A program made the translations under genes and the position numbers. Below, one piece after another: positions 1-8,776 of a DNA stretch of 64,000 bases. Location: contig NZ_KQ033885.1 in NCBI RefSeq assembly GCF_000967265.1, forward strand, positions 471,552-535,551, given 5' to 3'. The notes beneath the pieces are model-generated. The model saw nothing but the letters and a program-made list of their open reading frames with translations, was not told the DNA's origin and made no database searches. Source of the DNA: Bifidobacterium mellis (GTDB lineage: Bacteria > Actinomycetota > Actinomycetes > Actinomycetales > Bifidobacteriaceae). Numbering within the stretch: position 1 is the first letter of the stretch; the number at the start of each line of letters is the position of its first letter.

Positions 1-3000
1 AATGTCATACGCGCGCTCAGGTCGGCTCTGGATGCAGAAGGCCTGCAGCAGACTTTGGTTTCAGCTACCGATGCGACGGATTCAGGCCAGTTTGTCGATT
101 CCTACCATCGCTATCCGCAGGATGTCAGGGATGCCATCGGCCAGTACAACACCCACGGGTATGGCACCAACCGCCAGCGGGCTGCCCGGGACATTGCCCA
201 GGGGGATGGCAAAGCCTTGTCCATGAGCGAGGTGGATGGCTCCTGGCAATCCGGAGGCTTCAACCCCTATGGTTTCGACAATGCCTTGGGCATGGCCGGT
301 AAGATCAACGCCGATGTCTACGCCTTGCAGCCCAAGGATTACACCTTCTGGCAAATCGGTGAGGACCTTTACAATGTGGCCACTGGCGACGAGGATATGA
401 ATGGCAACAGTGCCAACCCCAAGGGGGAGGACACCAATTGGGGCACTGTCTTTCTCGATTATGATTGCTCGGTCGCCGGCGTTGACGGCAAGCTCTACTC
501 TCGCAGGGAAGTGGACAACAATGGAGGCCAGACCTCGGGAATTCGCCCCTGCCGGATCGTGGTCAACGCGAAGTACAATGCTGTTCGCGCCTACACCAGA
601 TTCATTCATCCAGGGGATTTCATCACCGCCAATAACGCCACCAAGGACAATATGACCGCCAGCTCGGCAGATGGCAAGACCCAGACGGTGATACACCGTA
701 ACGGCAGCGATCAGCCCCAGACGCTGGTCATCGATCTGTCAAACTACGGGGGCATCGATTCCGACGCGAGCGGAAAGCTCTTCCTGACTACCGAACCTGA
801 TCATCAGCAGGATATATACACGGCTGATATGAGCTATATGAACAAGTACTCCAATAAGGAGCAGCCGCATGGAGTCACCATTGATGCGGCAGCCAAGACG
901 GCCACAGTCAAACTGCCGGCCCGTTCCATCGCCTCCATACAGCTCACCGGCGTATCCGGGGTCTCCCCGCAGGCCCAGGTCAAGGATGGCAGCACGGTTC
1001 AGCTTCAGGGGCAGCAGTCAGGAAAGATGCTCACCGCATCGTCCGATGGTATTCTCACGCTTGAAGGCATGGCCAAGAATCCGGATCAGGGACGAGCCCA
1101 GACTTTCACCGTCCACAGCGTCGAGTCCTCTGCCGGCAGTCCCAAGCTGCCTCGGTACCTGATCTCTTCTGCAGACGGGAGCAGGTTCCTTTGCGCGGAC
1201 GGCCGGATGCGGGCGGGTACCAGGGCATCCATCGGTACCGATGCACGGTTCATCTGGATGCTCAATACGGAAAACGGCAAGACCTTCAGCCTGGTCAACC
1301 AGGCAGATAAGGTTACCCTGGACGTGACTGGCCAGCGGACCGATGCGGGTGCCACGATCTCTGTGGCAGAATCGACGGGAGCTGACAACCAAGGTTGGTA
1401 CTTCAGGTCTACGGAGCCGACTGGTGCCGAGAAGACCACGGTCCAGGTTCCGCTTGGCGGATCCGTGATCATGCCTCAAACAGTGATTCCCTATTATTCC
1501 TGGGGTCAGGGAGAGCCAGTGCCAGTGGTCTGGAAGACCGAGGCCGTTGATGTGAGCACGGAGGGAACCTATCAGGTTCAAGGTGTTGCCACTGATTTCT
1601 TTGGCAATACATTCACTTGCCAGGCATCAGTTTTCGTGGGCGAATTCACCGTGACCGATCCTGTCTCCGCCACTATTCTCTTCGGTTCAGATGCCCAGGA
1701 GGCCCGCAAGGCGATGGAATCCACCACTGTCTACGCCCATGTCAAGGCTTCGCCGGCCATCAAGGTCGACCCTCATGCTGTCAGCTGGGATTGGGCTGAT
1801 CTTCAAGGAAAGCTGGACCGGGCGCACGAGGGTGATGTGGTGCCTGTGAAAGGTACCCTGGCCATAAGCGGAAGGCGTTCCCTGCCCCTGTCTTTCAGCC
1901 TTTACCTGGAGGCGGCCAAACCACAGAATGTGGCTGATGTCAGCTACAACCTGACTGTTACCGACCAGGACGTTGAGTATGGCAAGGAGGATCAGTGGAG
2001 GAAACTCACTGATGGCAATATGCGGGAGGAAGCCTGGGCGACATGGAATTCGGCCGGCAACTACCGCCATAGCCCAACTGCCAATCTTGACTTCGGGCAA
2101 GTGCGTCAGCTGGATCGGGTGGCCATCACCTACAAGGATCATCCGCCGGTGTCGGCCAAGGCTGAATACACCAACGATGGTGCCAACTGGAAGCCGCTGG
2201 GTAAGGTCGTCAACAACCCGCAGCCTGGTCAGACCGTGACCTTCCAGGCAGCAGGCATGGTAGGAGCCAGCAAGGTCCGCATCGTCAACACGGTAGACAA
2301 CGCCTGGATGGATGCGGCGGAAATCGAAGCCTGGGCCCGTCCATGGGTAGGCCCGGTCAGAAATCTGGCTTGGGGCGCCGGCACCCACTTCTCGGTCAAC
2401 GTCCAGGATGGTGATACGGCTGGAAAAGCCATTGATGGACATTTCGCCTCGGGGTGGTCCACCCAGTCGGCATCTTCGGATGTCGATCCGACAGCCACCT
2501 TCAACTTCGACAAAATCAGGACTATCAGCCAGGTCAAGACCGTCTTCCACTGGGATGGGCGAGCATCCTGGCCAAAGTCGCAGACCTTGGAATATTGCGA
2601 TCAATCCGACAACTGGCACCGGCTGGAAACCAAGACGGGATGGTATCTTCCCCAGGCCGGTGATACTGATGCCTCCACAGAAGCCGATGCGCCGACGGTG
2701 ACCTTCGCCCTTTCCAACCCTGTCCAGGCAAAGGCAGTGCGGCTTATCAACAGTCTTCAGGACACGAAAACCTATATCAACGTGGCCGAGATCGAGGTAA
2801 ACGGCACGGAGAGTCTTTCGGCCTTCGAGCCTGAACCAGGCAATGATGCCAACCTGGCTGATCTGCGCTTGGACGGGCAAACCATTACAGATTTCTCGCC
2901 CGATCGCAATGATTATGTAGTCGATTTGCCGGCTGGTTCCGAAAGCAACCCGGTCTTGCAGGCCTTCAGCAGGGACAACGCGGCTAAGGTGGTTCAGACT

Positions 3001-3540
3001 GATGAAAGAACCGGGATTGGAGGCAAGAGCCTGATTACCGTAACCTCTGCTGACGGGTCGCGCTCCAGAGTCTACTCGGTCCGCTACCGGTCCTTCGATT
3101 TGCAGGGGTTGCAGGTCGTCCCGCCCACGAAGACCAGCTATGCCATCGGCGAGCGATTTGACCCAAGCGGATTGGCGGTCAGCGCTGTGTACATCTCCAA
3201 GGACAGGGACCGCACCGAAGTCAGGCCTTTGGCCTTGGACGATCCCGAGCTGTCGGTGACGGGCTTTGACTCTACTGTGGCCGGCAAAAAGACCATTGTC
3301 GTTGCCTACCGCGGGGTGAACGCCAGCTTCGGTATTTGGGTAAAGGCCACCGGGCGGAATGCGTCCGGCACAGGCGTTGTGGGTTTGAACGGAAATGATT
3401 CTCCGCTTGGCGGACCTTCACATGCGGTTCTGGCGCATTCAGGAGCCTCGATAATCTCGGTGGCCCTACTTGTCGGAGCTCTGGCACTGACGTCGTTCGC
3501 GGCATTGCTCGGCAGACGATACCTGTCAAGCAGACGATAA
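1..3540 (+). CDS. Cell-surface GH30 family glycosidase (probable endo-beta-1,6-galactanase), 5'-truncated
   Basis: The reading frame is open from base 1, so the signal peptide and first part of the GH30 barrel lie outside the window. The GH30 nucleophile is probably the Glu of SMSEVDG, codon 229-231, followed by the beta-sandwich that flanks GH30 barrels. Downstream come a ricin-like beta-trefoil (about 990-1420), a bacterial Ig-like domain (about 1440-1650), two discoidin/F5-8C-like carbohydrate-binding domains (about 1930-2330 and 2350-2820), a cadherin-like sandwich and a Big_3-like domain (about 3100-3350). The C-terminus has an LAHSG sequence resembling a degenerate sortase signal, a hydrophobic helix and a tail ending in RRYLSSRR. 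This is a surface-anchored polysaccharide hydrolase. Activity on beta-1,6-galactan is inferred from resemblance to GH30_5 enzymes and from the sugar ABC importer that follows. Another GH30 specificity is possible. Confidence 0.72.
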   Translation, partial: NVIRALRSALDAEGLQQTLVSATDATDSGQFVDSYHRYPQDVRDAIGQYNTHGYGTNRQRAARDIAQGDGKALSMSEVDGSWQSGGFNPYGFDNALGMAGKINADVYALQPKDYTFWQIGEDLYNVATGDEDMNGNSANPKGEDTNWGTVFLDYDCSVAGVDGKLYSRREVDNNGGQTSGIRPCRIVVNAKYNAVRAYTRFIHPGDFITANNATKDNMTASSADGKTQTVIHRNGSDQPQTLVIDLSNYGGIDSDASGKLFLTTEPDHQQDIYTADMSYMNKYSNKEQPHGVTIDAAAKTATVKLPARSIASIQLTGVSGVSPQAQVKDGSTVQLQGQQSGKMLTASSDGILTLEGMAKNPDQGRAQTFTVHSVESSAGSPKLPRYLISSADGSRFLCADGRMRAGTRASIGTDARFIWMLNTENGKTFSLVNQADKVTLDVTGQRTDAGATISVAESTGADNQGWYFRSTEPTGAEKTTVQVPLGGSVIMPQTVIPYYSWGQGEPVPVVWKTEAVDVSTEGTYQVQGVATDFFGNTFTCQASVFVGEFTVTDPVSATILFGSDAQEARKAMESTTVYAHVKASPAIKVDPHAVSWDWADLQGKLDRAHEGDVVPVKGTLAISGRRSLPLSFSLYLEAAKPQNVADVSYNLTVTDQDVEYGKEDQWRKLTDGNMREEAWATWNSAGNYRHSPTANLDFGQVRQLDRVAITYKDHPPVSAKAEYTNDGANWKPLGKVVNNPQPGQTVTFQAAGMVGASKVRIVNTVDNAWMDAAEIEAWARPWVGPVRNLAWGAGTHFSVNVQDGDTAGKAIDGHFASGWSTQSASSDVDPTATFNFDKIRTISQVKTVFHWDGRASWPKSQTLEYCDQSDNWHRLETKTGWYLPQAGDTDASTEADAPTVTFALSNPVQAKAVRLINSLQDTKTYINVAEIEVNGTESLSAFEPEPGNDANLADLRLDGQTITDFSPDRNDYVVDLPAGSESNPVLQAFSRDNAAKVVQTDERTGIGGKSLITVTSADGSRSRVYSVRYRSFDLQGLQVVPPTKTSYAIGERFDPSGLAVSAVYISKDRDRTEVRPLALDDPELSVTGFDSTVAGKKTIVVAYRGVNASFGIWVKATGRNASGTGVVGLNGNDSPLGGPSHAVLAHSGASIISVALLVGALALTSFAALLGRRYLSSRR

Positions 3541-3576
3541 GGGTACCGCGGGTGTCTTGTCTTCCAACACCCTGTG

Positions 3577-3622
3577 CGGTTCTGGTTCACCAAAGTTGCA
3601 ATTGGCGAACCGGAACCGCTTT
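3577..3622 (+). terminator. Hairpin terminator downstream of GH30 gene
   Basis: Arms 3577-3593 and 3602-3618 form a 17-position stem with one A-C mismatch and one G-T wobble around an 8-nt loop. A short CTTT follows. It starts 36 bases after the GH30 stop. The weak U-tract makes efficiency uncertain. Confidence 0.55.
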
Positions 3623-3730
3623 CAGGTAGTCAGACGACAAACCCCTTACAGTGAAAGCAATATTTCGATATTAGATAGCAGTTTTCATGTACGGAGCCTT
3701 GTAATTGTTAATAGACTGAAAGTACGTTAA

Positions 3731-3770
3731 TGATTGCACTATCAACGTAATGATTGCACTATCAACGTAA
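3731..3770 (+). repeat. Perfect tandem 20-bp repeat, candidate AraC-type binding site
   Basis: TGATTGCACTATCAACGTAA occurs twice head to tail (3731-3750, 3751-3770). The element ACGT(T)AATGA recurs at about 3724, 3745 and 3765, giving three half-sites about one helical repeat-pair apart. Direct repeats with a 20-21 bp period are typical of AraC/XylS-family operators. The AraC-type gene at 7633 is the obvious candidate binder, which is inference. Confidence 0.6.
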
Positions 3771-3810
3771 TGAAAAGAGGCACAAGGATGTGTGCATGTG
3801 AAAAACAGTC

Positions 3811-3822
3811 GTAACCGTTTAC
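3811..3822. promoter_or_regulatory. LacI-family-like operator upstream of ABC operon
   Basis: GTAACCGTTTAC is a near-perfect palindrome (arms GTAA/TTAC around a CG-centred core), the form usual for LacI/GalR-family operators. It lies about 190 bases upstream of the first permease gene. The cognate regulator is not identifiable here; the lacI gene at 61924 serves another locus with a different operator sequence. Confidence 0.35.
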
Positions 3823-4005
3823 AGCAAAACATCTACATTCAACAGAGTTGTCTGAATGGCTGACAGTTTCTGACATCTCGATGCTCAACGGCCAGTTGCA
3901 GGGGCGTCCGTTCCCTCGATTCCGGGTTGTTGACCCAGTTCTTCTTCGTCGTTGTTGACAGTAGGGGGGTTGGGTTCACGCAATCAGACATCTCAAAGGA
4001 GAATA

Positions 4006-4944
4006 ATGACATTTTCCAAATCGGCGGCAGGGCCAGCTGATGTCGCGAACAATCAGCAGTCGAGCACCGTCAACAAGCACAGACGGGATTGGCGCGGTTG
4101 GAAGTTCATGGGGCCTTTCGCTGTGGCTTTCCTGCTGGTGTTCATCATCCCGATCATCTACGCAATTTATATTTCTTTCTTTGAAAAACGGATGGTTGGC
4201 GGCACGGTTTTCGCCGGGCTCAGCAATTACAAACGTTTGTTCGCAGATGGTCATTTCTGGAGTTCGGTCGGCCGTGTCAGTGCTTTTACCCTGATCCAGG
4301 CGCCGCTCTGCCTCTTTCTGGCAGCCTTGCTGGCTCTGGCGATTGACTCCATGAGATTGCACGGAACCAAGTTCTTCCGAATTTCCACCTTCCTGCCTTA
4401 TGCCGTTCCTGCCGTCGTGTCCACGCTGATCTGGGGATTCATGTACGGGGCCAAGTATGGACTGGTCGGCTCTTTCAATTCATGGACCGGCTTGCATCTG
4501 GACCTGCTGGCTTCCAATATTCTTCTGGTGTCTATCGGCAACATCGTGACCTGGGAATACACCGGCTACAACATGCTGATCTTTTATTCCTCCCTGTCCA
4601 CGATTCCGCATTCGCTCTATGAGGCGGCGGCAATCGACGGGGCCAGCGAATGGCAGATCGTCAGGCGTATCAAGATGCCGGAGTTGCGTGGAAGTCTGGC
4701 CATCACCGTGATATTCAGCATCATCGGCTCATTCCAGCTTTTCAATGAACCCTCGATCATGCAGAACATGGTGCCTGGGAACACCATAACCAGCTACTAC
4801 ACGCCGAATATGTACGCCTACAGTCTGAGCTTCGCGGGCAACCAGTCGAATTACGCTGCGGCCCTGGCCATCGTCATGGCGGTGATCACCATGGCGATCG
4901 CGTATGCGGTCCAGCTGAACAGTCTGAAGGAGCAGATGAAATGA
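4006..4944 (+). CDS. ABC sugar transporter permease (MalF/UgpA type)
   Basis: A membrane subunit of an importer for a sugar or oligosaccharide, about 312 residues. The start at ATG 4006 is chosen because AAAGGAG (3996-4002) precedes it; the upstream in-frame TTG at 3952 lacks a ribosome binding site. Six transmembrane segments are apparent. The cytoplasmic EAA loop, which contacts the ATPase, reads EAAAIDGASEWQIVRRIKMP near residue 205. The stop overlaps the next permease start (ATGA), so the two are translationally coupled and should form the transmembrane heterodimer. Substrate is not readable from sequence; the neighbouring surface GH30 suggests galacto-oligosaccharides released from beta-galactan. 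Confidence 0.9.
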   Translation: MTFSKSAAGPADVANNQQSSTVNKHRRDWRGWKFMGPFAVAFLLVFIIPIIYAIYISFFEKRMVGGTVFAGLSNYKRLFADGHFWSSVGRVSAFTLIQAPLCLFLAALLALAIDSMRLHGTKFFRISTFLPYAVPAVVSTLIWGFMYGAKYGLVGSFNSWTGLHLDLLASNILLVSIGNIVTWEYTGYNMLIFYSSLSTIPHSLYEAAAIDGASEWQIVRRIKMPELRGSLAITVIFSIIGSFQLFNEPSIMQNMVPGNTITSYYTPNMYAYSLSFAGNQSNYAAALAIVMAVITMAIAYAVQLNSLKEQMK

Positions 4945-5915
4945 CCTCTGACATTTTGGATGAGTCGCCTTCAGCGATTCGGGCGCGCGAACGCAGACGC
5001 GCCAAGCGAGTAGCCAGGGATGAAAGGGCGGAACGCAAGCGCGCCGCAAAAAACGGATTCTCCAATCCAGCGAACCCTCGCCGCTCGATGACGCTGACGC
5101 TGGTTACCGGCATCTTCGCGCTATACTGCCTGTTTCCCTTCGCCTACCTGATCATCAACGCCACCAAGACGCAGTCTGACTTCACCTCGACCTTCGGTCT
5201 TTGGTTTGGTCACACCTTCGCGCTTTGGGACAACATAACCACGGTCTTCACCTATGAGGACGGCATCTTCGGACGTTGGCTCTTGAACACGCTGCTCTAC
5301 GTGGTAGTGGGAGCGGGTGGCGCAACCGTACTGGCCATCATGGGCGGATACGCCTTGGCCAAGTTCGCTTTTCCTGGCCGCAAGGCAGTCTTCGCGGTCG
5401 TACTGGGTTCCATCAGTGTGCCCGGCATTGCCCTGGCTGTTCCGCAGTTTCTTCTGTTCGCCAAGATGGGCTTGACCAATACGCCCTGGGCCATGATCCT
5501 GCCCAGCCTTATCAGTCCCTTTGGCCTGTACCTCATGTGGATATTCTCCGAGCAGGCTGTTCCCACAGAGCTCCTGGAGGCGGCCAGGGTTGACGGTGCA
5601 GGGGAGTTCAGAACCTTCCTGACCATCAGTCTGCCCCTGCTGGCTCCCGGAATCGTCACCACGGCCCTGTTCGCCATAGTGGCCACCTGGAATAACTACT
5701 TCCTGCCCCTGATCATGTTGAAGGATGCCAATTGGTACCCCCTGACCATCGGGCTGAACCAATGGAAGAACCAGGCCAACACTGCCGGCGGTCACGCCAT
5801 ACAGAATCTCGTCATCACCGGATCGCTGATCACTGTCATTCCTCTGATGATTGCTTTCCTGATTCTCCAGCGGTACTGGCAGTCCGGACTGGCTGCAGGA
5901 GCAGTAAAGGAATAA
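4941..5915 (+). CDS. ABC sugar transporter permease (MalG/UgpE type)
   Basis: The second membrane subunit of the importer, 324 residues, overlapping the preceding gene by four bases. The N-terminal 45 residues are highly basic and cytoplasmic (RARERRRAKRVARDERAERK). Membrane segments begin near residue 50. The EAA loop EAARVDGAGEFRTFLTISLP is present about 100 residues before the C-terminus, as in MalG-type proteins. The binding-protein gene follows after 135 bases, and no ATP-binding subunit is encoded nearby. Actinobacterial CUT1 importers commonly share a single MsiK-like ATPase encoded elsewhere, which is the likely arrangement. Confidence 0.9.
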   Translation: MTSDILDESPSAIRARERRRAKRVARDERAERKRAAKNGFSNPANPRRSMTLTLVTGIFALYCLFPFAYLIINATKTQSDFTSTFGLWFGHTFALWDNITTVFTYEDGIFGRWLLNTLLYVVVGAGGATVLAIMGGYALAKFAFPGRKAVFAVVLGSISVPGIALAVPQFLLFAKMGLTNTPWAMILPSLISPFGLYLMWIFSEQAVPTELLEAARVDGAGEFRTFLTISLPLLAPGIVTTALFAIVATWNNYFLPLIMLKDANWYPLTIGLNQWKNQANTAGGHAIQNLVITGSLITVIPLMIAFLILQRYWQSGLAAGAVKE

Positions 5916-6050
5916 ATGAATTTTTGAAAATTGCGGTCACTTAAACCATCGCAAGGTGAGTGGCCGGGAAGGGAGTCTCTCGTCTGTCATACGGCAAGGA
6001 TTCATCCCAATAAAAGCTGATGGAAAGCACTAAGAGAAAAGAGTGATGTA

Positions 6051-7388
6051 ATGAAACATGCAAAAGGGTTGAAGCGCCTAGTGGCTTGTGCCGGCGTGCT
6101 GGCCATGTTTCTCGGTGTCACCGCCTGCGGAGGTAGCAAGCAGAGTAGTGGTGACGAAAATGTGGAGCTGAGCGTCTGGGCATGGGAGCCCACCTTGAAA
6201 GCCGCAACCAAGGAGTTCGAGAAGAAGTACCCGAACATCAAGATCAAGTTGCAGAATGCCGGGACGGCCAAGGAGCAGTACACTGCGCTTGACAACGCCT
6301 TCCAGGCAGGCAAGGGAGCACCTGATGTGGCGCAAATCGAACTCTATGCCCTGAGCCAGTATGCCATCAATGATCGGCTGACTGATCTGAGTGACAGGAC
6401 CAAGGGCTACTCGAAGTTCTACAATCCTGGCACTTGGAATTCGGTTCTGGTCAACAAAAAGCCCTACGGGCTGCCCTTTGGCTCGGGAGCCATGGCCTTC
6501 TTCTACAACAAGGATGTGTTCGACAAGGCAGGCGTCGATGCTACACAGATCAAGACCTGGGATCAGTATTACGAGGCTGCTAAGAAGATTCGGGCGGTGG
6601 GTTCCTACATCGCTGCCGATTCCGGTGACGCGGGCTTCTTCGATGCCATGATCTGGCAGGCCAACGGGCATCCTTACAAGCTGTCCGCAGACGGCAAGGA
6701 TCTGTCCATCAACCTCGATTCCGACAAGGGGACTCAGAGTTTCATCAAGTGGTGGCAGAAGATGATCGACGAGGATTTGGTCGACACCAAGACCGTCATC
6801 TGGACCGAAGACTGGAACAAGAGCCTGAACAATGGCAAGCTCGCCTCTGCGCTGATCGGCTGCTGGATCCCAACCACGCTGGTCAACGTGGCACCCGACC
6901 AAGCAGGCAAGTGGAGGGTCACAACCATGCCCACCCAGGATGGGTCTGCTGTCAACTCCAACCATGGTGGTTCGTCGCTGGCGATTATGGCTTCAAGCAA
7001 GAAGACCGATGCAGCCTATAAGTACATTGATTTCATCTCGCGGAACCAGGCCAGCATTGACGCTCGCGTGGCAGGCGGTTCATTCCCCGACGATGTGAAG
7101 ACCACCGAATCGAAGAAGTTCAAGGAGGCCACCACCGTCAAGAACACCAAGGGCGAGGACATCGAATACTTCGGCGGTCAGAAGTATAACGAGGTTCTGG
7201 CCAAGGCGGCAAGCGATGTGATCCCTGGCCACGCCACGCTGCCCTTCGAGGTCTATGCGCGGACCGTATTCGCTGACGACGTCGGTTCCGCCTACACCGA
7301 CAAGAAGATCACTCTGAAGCAGGGTGTGGATGCATGGCAGAAGCACCTGAAGGAATACGGTAAGCAGCAGGGCTTCAACGTACAATGA
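6051..7388 (+). CDS. Extracellular sugar-binding lipoprotein of ABC importer
   Basis: A solute-binding protein of family 1, 445 residues. The N-terminus is a lipoprotein signal: basic KGLKR, a hydrophobic stretch, then LGVTAC with the lipidated Cys near residue 25, followed by a Gly/Ser linker. The mature part resembles CUT1 binding proteins (LSVWAWEPTLKAA, GLPFGSGAMAFFYNKDVFDKAG, NHGGSSLAIM). It would capture an oligosaccharide outside the membrane and deliver it to the two upstream permeases. It lies after the permeases, the reverse of the most common order, with a 135-base gap that could allow separate expression. The ligand is unknown; galactan fragments are the contextual guess. Confidence 0.9.
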   Translation: MKHAKGLKRLVACAGVLAMFLGVTACGGSKQSSGDENVELSVWAWEPTLKAATKEFEKKYPNIKIKLQNAGTAKEQYTALDNAFQAGKGAPDVAQIELYALSQYAINDRLTDLSDRTKGYSKFYNPGTWNSVLVNKKPYGLPFGSGAMAFFYNKDVFDKAGVDATQIKTWDQYYEAAKKIRAVGSYIAADSGDAGFFDAMIWQANGHPYKLSADGKDLSINLDSDKGTQSFIKWWQKMIDEDLVDTKTVIWTEDWNKSLNNGKLASALIGCWIPTTLVNVAPDQAGKWRVTTMPTQDGSAVNSNHGGSSLAIMASSKKTDAAYKYIDFISRNQASIDARVAGGSFPDDVKTTESKKFKEATTVKNTKGEDIEYFGGQKYNEVLAKAASDVIPGHATLPFEVYARTVFADDVGSAYTDKKITLKQGVDAWQKHLKEYGKQQGFNVQ

Positions 7389-7413
7389 TCTTCGTGAAGT
7401 AAATGAAAACGCC

Positions 7414-7470
7414 GCCGTTGCCTTGTATTGTTTGGGTATGAGGCAACGGCCTTGCTGTATCAGCAAGGCC
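7414..7470 (+). terminator. Two overlapping hairpins after the ABC operon
   Basis: The first stem pairs 7414-7423 with 7441-7450 (10 bp, perfect). The second pairs 7448-7457 with 7461-7470 (10 bp, perfect, 3-nt loop). They share bases 7448-7450, so both cannot form completely together. There is no marked U-tract. A terminator or a 3'-end stabiliser/processing element after the binding-protein gene is likely. Confidence 0.6.
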
Positions 7471-7632
7471 GACGTCCTATGGCTTGATGCATGTATTGTC
7501 TCGTGGCTTCATGCGTGAGGTTGAGGCTGCCGGTTGCTTGCGTGTATTCCTGGCTTCGTTTGACGGTGGCCAGCCAGGAGCGGCTGTCGTGATTCGTGGG
7601 GAATGTGGTTTGTGCGGAAAGGAGGATATATC

Positions 7633-8487
7633 GTGGCGAAGCCTGCTGAACACGGCATTGATGTCAATGCCTCTGACTTTTTGATTCACACCCCTTCGGC
7701 TATTGCGCGAACAACATTTTTCTATCCGCTACGGGTGGGCAAATTCTCATATGAACCCGGTTACAGGTTGGAGCGACGATCCTTTGACAGCTATCTGATC
7801 ATTCATATCGATAGCGGCAGGCTGACGTTGAATCTGCCCGAAGGGTCGTTCGTGGCCGAGGAGGGTCGGTTTGCGCTGGTCAACTGCTACGCACACCATG
7901 CTTACGGCACCGATGTCCCGACGACCGCCCAATGGCTCCACTTCGACGGCGTCATGGCCCGGCCCTACTATGACTACATCATCAGGAAGCTGGGCAATGT
8001 CTTCATGCTCTCCTCCGAGACCTATGCCTTGGAGCGGATGCGGACCATTACCTCTTTAATGACGGCGGAAAACGGGTATTCGGAGGCGCGGATGTCCAAA
8101 TACATCACCGACCTGCTCACCGAGTTTGCCGATGAGCAGCCGCGATCCTTCAAACGAAAGCAGGAGGAGGTGGTTGAGGACACGATCGCCTATGTCTCCT
8201 CCCACTTGCATGAGCCGCTCACTGTCTCCGAGCTGGCCAAACGGGTCTTTTTGAGCGAGTACCACTTCATTCGGTTGTTCAAGCAGGAGACCGGCATCAC
8301 ACCCCATGCCTACCTGGTGGATTCCCGGATCCATGCGGTCCAGTATTTGCTGGTAAACACCGGAATGTCCATACGACAGATTTGTCAGCAGTGCGGTTTC
8401 ACATCCGAATCCTCACTGTGTGCATCCTTCAAAAAGAGCACGGGCATGACGCCCATGAAGTATCGCAGGCTCAAGCAAGGCGAGTAA
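7633..8487 (+). CDS. AraC-family transcriptional regulator
   Basis: A sugar-responsive regulator, about 284 residues. GTG 7633 is chosen because GGAGG at 7621-7625 sits 7 bases upstream; the in-frame ATG at 7603 has no such site. The N-terminal half is an AraC-type cupin ligand-binding domain (YRLERRSFDSYLIIHIDSGR, FALVNCYAHHAYGT). The C-terminal 100 residues carry the two helix-turn-helix motifs (LTVSELAKRVFLSEYHFIRL and MSIRQICQQCGFTSESSLCA), ending in the usual TGMTPMKYRR. It follows the ABC importer on the same strand behind hairpins, so it probably regulates it. The tandem 20-bp repeat at 3731-3770 is a candidate target. Confidence 0.9.
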   Translation: MAKPAEHGIDVNASDFLIHTPSAIARTTFFYPLRVGKFSYEPGYRLERRSFDSYLIIHIDSGRLTLNLPEGSFVAEEGRFALVNCYAHHAYGTDVPTTAQWLHFDGVMARPYYDYIIRKLGNVFMLSSETYALERMRTITSLMTAENGYSEARMSKYITDLLTEFADEQPRSFKRKQEEVVEDTIAYVSSHLHEPLTVSELAKRVFLSEYHFIRLFKQETGITPHAYLVDSRIHAVQYLLVNTGMSIRQICQQCGFTSESSLCASFKKSTGMTPMKYRRLKQGE

Positions 8488-8776
8488 CTGACACGTATTG
8501 ATTGTGCTGTCGGCTCCAGCGGCTTACCCGTATAAACGCATTTCTAAAATGCGCGGTTTACCCAATCTCACAGCCTGGCCTTCCACGGATCTGTCTCTCG
8601 ACATTGGCGGGATCGAAGGTGAACGATAATGCGTTATCGTAATTCGGCACGGAGTACTTCTGTTAATTGCGTTGCGCAAGTTATGCTGCAACGCAATTAA
8701 CAGAAGCCAATCTGCTGGACGGGCCGCCGGGCCAAGTCAGACCATGTCTAAGCAAAACCACGCTCGTACTTGCCGG
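8488..8776. terminator. Convergent intergenic region with perfect 19-bp inverted repeat
   Basis: Arms 8657-8675 and 8688-8706 are perfectly complementary over 19 bases with a 12-nt loop. A smaller hairpin (CGCATT...AATGCG) lies near 8537-8553. The AraC gene and the methyltransferase gene converge here, so bidirectional termination is the simple reading. The long stem is not flanked by a T-run, so it may instead be a relic of a mobile repeat. No gene is seen in this stretch. Confidence 0.5.

Larger units (their letters stand above)
3623..4005. other. Long regulatory intergenic region before the ABC operon
   Basis: About 380 bases without a convincing gene, more A+T-rich than the flanks. It contains the tandem 20-bp repeat at 3731-3770 and the palindrome at 3811-3822, listed separately. 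The stretch 3830-3990 shows nothing clear apart from a TTGACA at 3955 that lies too close to the gene to serve as a usual -35. The ribosome binding site AAAGGAG is at 3996-4002. Confidence 0.5.

Noticed and set aside
3955-3960. TTGACA as -35 of the ABC operon promoter
   Set aside because: A -10 at normal spacing would fall at about 3978-3983, where there is only G-rich sequence, and the start would leave almost no room before the ribosome binding site.
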